From positions 868,001-932,000 of the forward strand of contig NZ_RBKS01000001.1 of the NCBI RefSeq assembly GCF_003634555.1: DNA of 64,000 nt. The letters are read 5' to 3'. This document shows positions 60,846 through 64,000 of this stretch, in pieces. The translations under genes and the position numbers were made by a program. Under the pieces are notes generated by a model that was not told the origin of the DNA, searched no databases, and saw nothing but the letters and a program-made list of their open reading frames with translations. Positions within the stretch are counted from its first letter, which is position 1, and every line of letters begins with the position of its first letter. This DNA comes from Frondihabitans australicus. Its GTDB lineage: Bacteria > Actinomycetota > Actinomycetes > Actinomycetales > Microbacteriaceae.

Positions 60846-61799
60846 TCACGAGTCGACCGCCCGCTGCCGGGGGTCCACGAGCCGGTGGACGATGTCGACG
60901 GCGAACCCCAGCACCAGCACGAGGCCGGTGAGCGCGAACAGCTCGCCCTGGACCTTCGTCAGATCGCGCACGCCCACGTCGGAGACGAGCATGCGGCCGA
61001 CGCCGGGCAGGGCGAAGAGCTGCTCGACGAGCACGGCGCCGACGAGCAGACCCGCGATCTGCACGCCGAGCACCGACACGACGCTCAGCATGACGTTCGG
61101 CAGCCCGTGGCGGATCACGGCCTGAGTGCGGGTGAGGCCCTTCGCCGCCGCGGTGCGGACGTAGTCCTGGCCGAGGGCGTCGAGCGTGGCCGAGCGGGTG
61201 AAGCGCAGGATCACGGCACCCTCGATGATCCCGATCGTCAGCGCCGGCAGGATGAGGCTCCGGAGCGCGAGGCCCGGCTGAGCCCAGCCGGCGGTCGGGT
61301 AGCCCTGCGTCGGCAGGAGCTTCAGCTGGACCGCGAACACGGCGATGAGGATCATTCCGCCCCAGACGGCAGGGACGGCGGCGAGGGCCTGGGCGATCAC
61401 CGAGAGGGCGGTGCCCCCGATCCTGCGACGGTTGAGAGCCGAGATCACGCCCAGGGGCACGCCGAACGCGAGGCCGAAGACGAGGGCCAGCCCGGCGAGG
61501 GGAAGCGTGACGGACATCTTCTGGACGAGCTGGCTCGAGACCGACGAGCCCGTGACGAGCGACCTGCCGAGGTCGCCGTGAACAAGCCCGCCGAGCCAGG
61601 CACCGTACTGCACCACGAGCGGCCGGTCGAGCCCCAGCGATCGCCGGATCGCGGCGACCTGCGCCGGGGTGCCCTGCGTGCCGGCGATGACCTGCGCCAC
61701 GTCGCCCGAGAGCAGGCGGAGCGTGAAGAAGATCAGGGCGCTGGCGACGACGAGGCCCAGCAGCAGCAGGACGACGCGCGACAGGACGAAGCGGAGCAT
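60846..61799 (-). CDS. oligopeptide-type ABC transporter permease (DppB-like)
   Basis: 317 aa, six membrane helices. N-terminal LSRVVLLLLGLVVASALIFF, then the DppB-type periplasmic region LGLDRPLVVQYGAWLGGLVH and GDLGRSLVTG, and the EAA loop YVRTAAAKGLTRTQAVIRHG with ALPGVGRMLV. Starts 3 bp after the substrate-binding protein stop. Confidence 0.95.
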   Translation of the reverse strand: MLRFVLSRVVLLLLGLVVASALIFFTLRLLSGDVAQVIAGTQGTPAQVAAIRRSLGLDRPLVVQYGAWLGGLVHGDLGRSLVTGSSVSSQLVQKMSVTLPLAGLALVFGLAFGVPLGVISALNRRRIGGTALSVIAQALAAVPAVWGGMILIAVFAVQLKLLPTQGYPTAGWAQPGLALRSLILPALTIGIIEGAVILRFTRSATLDALGQDYVRTAAAKGLTRTQAVIRHGLPNVMLSVVSVLGVQIAGLLVGAVLVEQLFALPGVGRMLVSDVGVRDLTKVQGELFALTGLVLVLGFAVDIVHRLVDPRQRAVDS

Positions 61800-61802
61800 C
61801 CG

Positions 61803-63371
61803 CTACGACTTGGCGAGGTTCGCGAGGTTCAGGCGGGCCGAGGTGCTCGACGTCGGGAACCCGGTGATTCCCGAGTGGATCGCCGTGATGGTCGTCGCGG
61901 TGTAGAGCCACTCGGCCGGTGCGTCGTCCGCCACGATCTTCGCGGCCTGCCGGAGCTTCGCGTCGGCCTCGGCCTGCGTCGTCGCGGTCTGCGACTCGGC
62001 GTAGAGCGTCTGCACCTCTTTGTTGTCGTAGCCGAAGTAGTACGACGGGTCGGCCCACTCTCCGAAGTCGTGCGACTCGGCGTGGTCGACCATGCTCAGC
62101 TGGTACGTCGGCAGGCCTGTCTTCGGCACCGTGAACACGTCGTTCAGCCAGGTCGTGAAGTCGACCTGCTTGACCTTGAGGGTGATGCCGACGGCCTTGA
62201 GCTGCGTCGTCAGCACGTCGCCGATCGAGGCCGGGTAGATGTTCGGGTACTCGAGCGTGAGGGTGAGGTCGGTCTTGCCGGCCTCCTTCAGCAGCTTCTT
62301 CGCGTTCGCAGGATCGTAGGCATCGACCGAGTCGAGGTTCTCGTACCCGGGGTCGAGCTCGGGGATCGGGCCGCCCTGGCGCACGCCGGCACCGCCGAGG
62401 GCCTTGATGAGCGCCTTCGTGTCGATCGCCTCGCGGATCGCCTTCCGCACGCGGATGTCGGTGAACGGGGCCACCTTGTTGTTGAACGCGAGCGTGTACT
62501 TGTCGGTCGTCTTGCCCGTCTTGAGCGCGATGTCGCTCGAGCCCTTGAGCTGCGCCGACAGTGTCGGATCGACGGCGGTCTGGACGTCGACGTCGCCCGA
62601 CTGCACCGCGTTGATGGCGGCGGACGGGCTCGTGTAGTACTTGAAGACCACTCCGGCGACCTTCGCCTTCTTCCCCCAGTACGCCGAGTTGCGCACGAGA
62701 TGGATGCTGTCGCCCTGCTTCCAGTTCTGCAGCTTGTACGGGCCGGTGCCGTTCGCCGTCGTCTTGAGGTCGTTCGTCGCGGCCTTCTCGAGCACGAGGC
62801 CGGCGCGACCGGAGAGCGCCCAGAGCAGGCCCGAGTCGGGCTGCTTGAGCTTCAGCTGCACCGTGTCGGCCGATGGCGACGAGATGCTGGTGACGTCGGC
62901 GAGGTCGGCCGTGTTCTGGAAGGTCGGGGTGTCCTTCACCTGCTCGAGCGACCAGACGACGTCGGCGGCGGTCATGGCTGCGCCGTCGTCGAACTTCACG
63001 CCCTGCTGCAGCGTGAACGTGTAGGTGAGGCCGTCGGTGGAGATCGTGTGGCTCTTCGCGAGCACGTTGACGATGCCGTTCGTCGAGGTGCGCCCGACGA
63101 GTCCCTGGTAGACGTTGTCGATGAGGACCTGTTCGAGCGCGATGCCCGAGGTGGTGCGGATGTCGAGGTCGGTGGGCTCGAGGACGAGCCCCACGTTCAC
63201 CGTCGCGCCCGTGTCGGGCTTGGTCGACGAGCCGTTGCCGCCCCCTGCGCCCGACGTGCAGCCGGCGAGGACGAGAGCGGTCGCGGCGGCGACGGCCGCG
63301 AGGGGGAGGAGGCGTCGGCGGGCGACGGAGAGTCGACCGGAGCCGAGAGCAGGGCGCTGGGACAGGCGCAT
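61803..63371 (-). CDS. ABC transporter substrate-binding lipoprotein, family 5 (DppA/OppA-like)
   Basis: 522 aa. Signal peptide with lipobox (ATALVLAGC) and a Gly/Ser linker, then a family-5 solute-binding fold with GVKFDDGAAMTAADVVWSLE, NGTGPYKLQNWKQGD, FNNKVAPFTDIRVRKAIREA and LKAVGITLKVKQVDF. Ligand probably a peptide, but family-5 proteins also bind nickel, sugars or glutathione. The ATG has AAAGG about 12 bases upstream. First gene of the operon, behind a roughly 250-base leader able to form several hairpins. Confidence 0.93.
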   Translation of the reverse strand: MRLSQRPALGSGRLSVARRRLLPLAAVAAATALVLAGCTSGAGGGNGSSTKPDTGATVNVGLVLEPTDLDIRTTSGIALEQVLIDNVYQGLVGRTSTNGIVNVLAKSHTISTDGLTYTFTLQQGVKFDDGAAMTAADVVWSLEQVKDTPTFQNTADLADVTSISSPSADTVQLKLKQPDSGLLWALSGRAGLVLEKAATNDLKTTANGTGPYKLQNWKQGDSIHLVRNSAYWGKKAKVAGVVFKYYTSPSAAINAVQSGDVDVQTAVDPTLSAQLKGSSDIALKTGKTTDKYTLAFNNKVAPFTDIRVRKAIREAIDTKALIKALGGAGVRQGGPIPELDPGYENLDSVDAYDPANAKKLLKEAGKTDLTLTLEYPNIYPASIGDVLTTQLKAVGITLKVKQVDFTTWLNDVFTVPKTGLPTYQLSMVDHAESHDFGEWADPSYYFGYDNKEVQTLYAESQTATTQAEADAKLRQAAKIVADDAPAEWLYTATTITAIHSGITGFPTSSTSARLNLANLAKS

Positions 63372-63649
63372 GTGCGGGTGCAGACCTTTCGGGACGTGCT
63401 GCGGCGACACAGGGGTCGTGGTCGTCGCAGGACTGACGGACCACCGTGTCGTCGGTGAGCACGGTGCTGCGGAGGGCTCCAGGTGCTGTGGAACGCGTGT
63501 CGCTTGCGGACACGGAGCCGTGCGGAGTCTCGCGTCGCTGGTGAACGCGAGACCGCTCTCCACCACGGGTCGCTGCTGAACCCGAGGCCAGCAAGAAAAG
63601 TACCACGGGGCCTGCGAGTTTCCTCGGATGTGACGCCGCCGGTAGCGAC
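63372..63649 (-). promoter_or_regulatory. structured 5' leader of the ABC operon
   Basis: The 309-bp divergent gap has no gene. On the minus strand a TACTTT hexamer at about 63598-63603 could be the -10 box. The leader after it contains three hairpins: CTCGCG/CGCGAG (63529-63551), GTGTC/GACAC (63497-63513) and CACCGTG/CACGGTG (63442-63466). I cannot match it to a known riboswitch class. It may be an attenuator or a binding site for a small RNA. Confidence 0.35.
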
Positions 63650-63668
63650 GTAGGTAAGCCTTACCTAT
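63650..63668. promoter_or_regulatory. IdeR/DtxR-like iron box
   Basis: TAGGTAAG-CCTTACCTA within a 19-bp window matches the IdeR/DtxR consensus at about 14 of 19 positions. It ends 12 bases before the start of the siderophore-interacting-protein gene, a position for iron-dependent repression. Confidence 0.7.
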
Positions 63669-63680
63669 AGTGAGAGGGAC

Positions 63681-64000
63681 ATGTTCCTCGATACCCGTGA
63701 GCCCGCTCTGCAGCCCAGCGCCACCCGCATCCTGTTCGCCGGCGACAGCTCGTCGATCGACGACATCCAGACGATGCTCGAGGTGCTTCCCATCTGCGCG
63801 CGCGGCCAGGTGTTCATCGAGGTCGCCGACGCGTCCGAGATCGTGCCCGTCACCGCTCCCGGTCGCGTGAGCGTCACCTGGCTCGATCGGTCCCGCCGCT
63901 CCGGCCGGCCGGGCACGGGCGAGCGGTGCACCAGCGGCGTCGCTCTCGACCGGGCCGTCCGCGCCTGGGTGGAGGAGTTCTTCGTCGACCGCGAATCTCT
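63681..64000 (+). CDS. siderophore-interacting-protein (SIP) domain protein, N-terminal part
   Basis: Frame open from ATG 63681 to the window edge (106 codons), so it is 3'-truncated. It encodes MFLDTREPALQPSATRILFAG, then DDIQTMLEVLPICARGQVFIEV and RVSVTWLDRSRRSG, which matches the C-terminal NAD(P)H-binding SIP domain (DDxTAxPAI-like helix, then the x-V-x-W-L-x-R strand) found in ferric-siderophore reductases such as ViuB/YqjH. The start lies directly at the SIP domain, so an FAD domain may be missing. GAGGG five bases upstream and an IdeR-like box support the call. Confidence 0.72.
   Translation, partial: MFLDTREPALQPSATRILFAGDSSSIDDIQTMLEVLPICARGQVFIEVADASEIVPVTAPGRVSVTWLDRSRRSGRPGTGERCTSGVALDRAVRAWVEEFFVDRES

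Noticed and set aside
60844-63606. Extension of the DppC-like permease frame to 1209 codons
   Set aside because: Runs antiframe through the DppB-like permease and binding-protein genes; the permease domain begins at 60843.

Overview
This is a high-GC actinobacterial chromosome segment. It most resembles the Microbacteriaceae (Micrococcales), but that placement is inferred from gene content, not from a search. The pointers are a GlgE/GlgB/GlgX alpha-glucan cluster, a 2-oxoglutarate decarboxylase/dehydrogenase with a fused E2 domain, a GuaB1-type IMPDH-like protein, a SigR/RsrA-type redox sigma/anti-sigma pair, a class-E-sortase LAxTG signal, and a tmRNA tag ending DFALAA. No rRNA, tRNA, CRISPR array, insertion sequence or prophage is visible. 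Both window edges cut a gene.

Layout. 1-9.4 kb: tail of an MMPL transporter, glgE-glgB, glgX plus a YbaK-type deacylase, and a divergent cysteine desulfurase. 9.3-14.6 kb: MFS exporter, then prfB, ftsE-ftsX, smpB and ssrA (translation quality control and division). 14.7-19 kb: OmpR-type two-component pair, a permease with a CsoR-like operator and His-rich tail, and an NAD-dependent formate dehydrogenase. 19-24 kb: aroA-rsgA-hisN, divergent from the sigma/anti-sigma pair. 24-32 kb: kgd, guaB1 and two CNNM/CBS proteins. 32-41 kb: old yellow enzyme, HAD hydrolase, NAD(P)H-hydrate dehydratase, a GT87-like membrane protein, a thiamine-binding protein, an MFS exporter, and a kinase / kinase-like membrane protein / LuxR-type regulator operon. 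41-52.6 kb: metX and metY, SDR, PQQ-propeller plus transglutaminase, Tat-lipoprotein FAD oxidase, AlkB-like repair protein behind a LexA-like box, phosphoribosyltransferase-S51 peptidase-ung-GNAT run, and an SMR pump. 52.7-58.2 kb: a regularly spaced palindromic array, a large chaplin-like cell-wall protein, a second secreted low-complexity protein, and an amidase. 58.4-64 kb: a five-gene oligopeptide ABC operon and, divergent from it, the start of a siderophore-interacting-protein gene behind an IdeR/DtxR-like box.

The window is mostly housekeeping. The less ordinary signals are: (i) four copies of TTCAGG-N4-CCTGAA in two abutting pairs at 52773-52866; (ii) about 40 copies of the 9-mer G(A/C)TCCTGCG, evenly split between strands; (iii) two families of long near-perfect palindromes, each present twice and always between convergent genes, one pair showing a compensatory base change; (iv) an eight-repeat, cysteine-free chaplin-like protein with an LAYTG signal; (v) many -10-like TAnnnT hexamers only 6-9 bases from start codons, implying widespread leaderless mRNAs.
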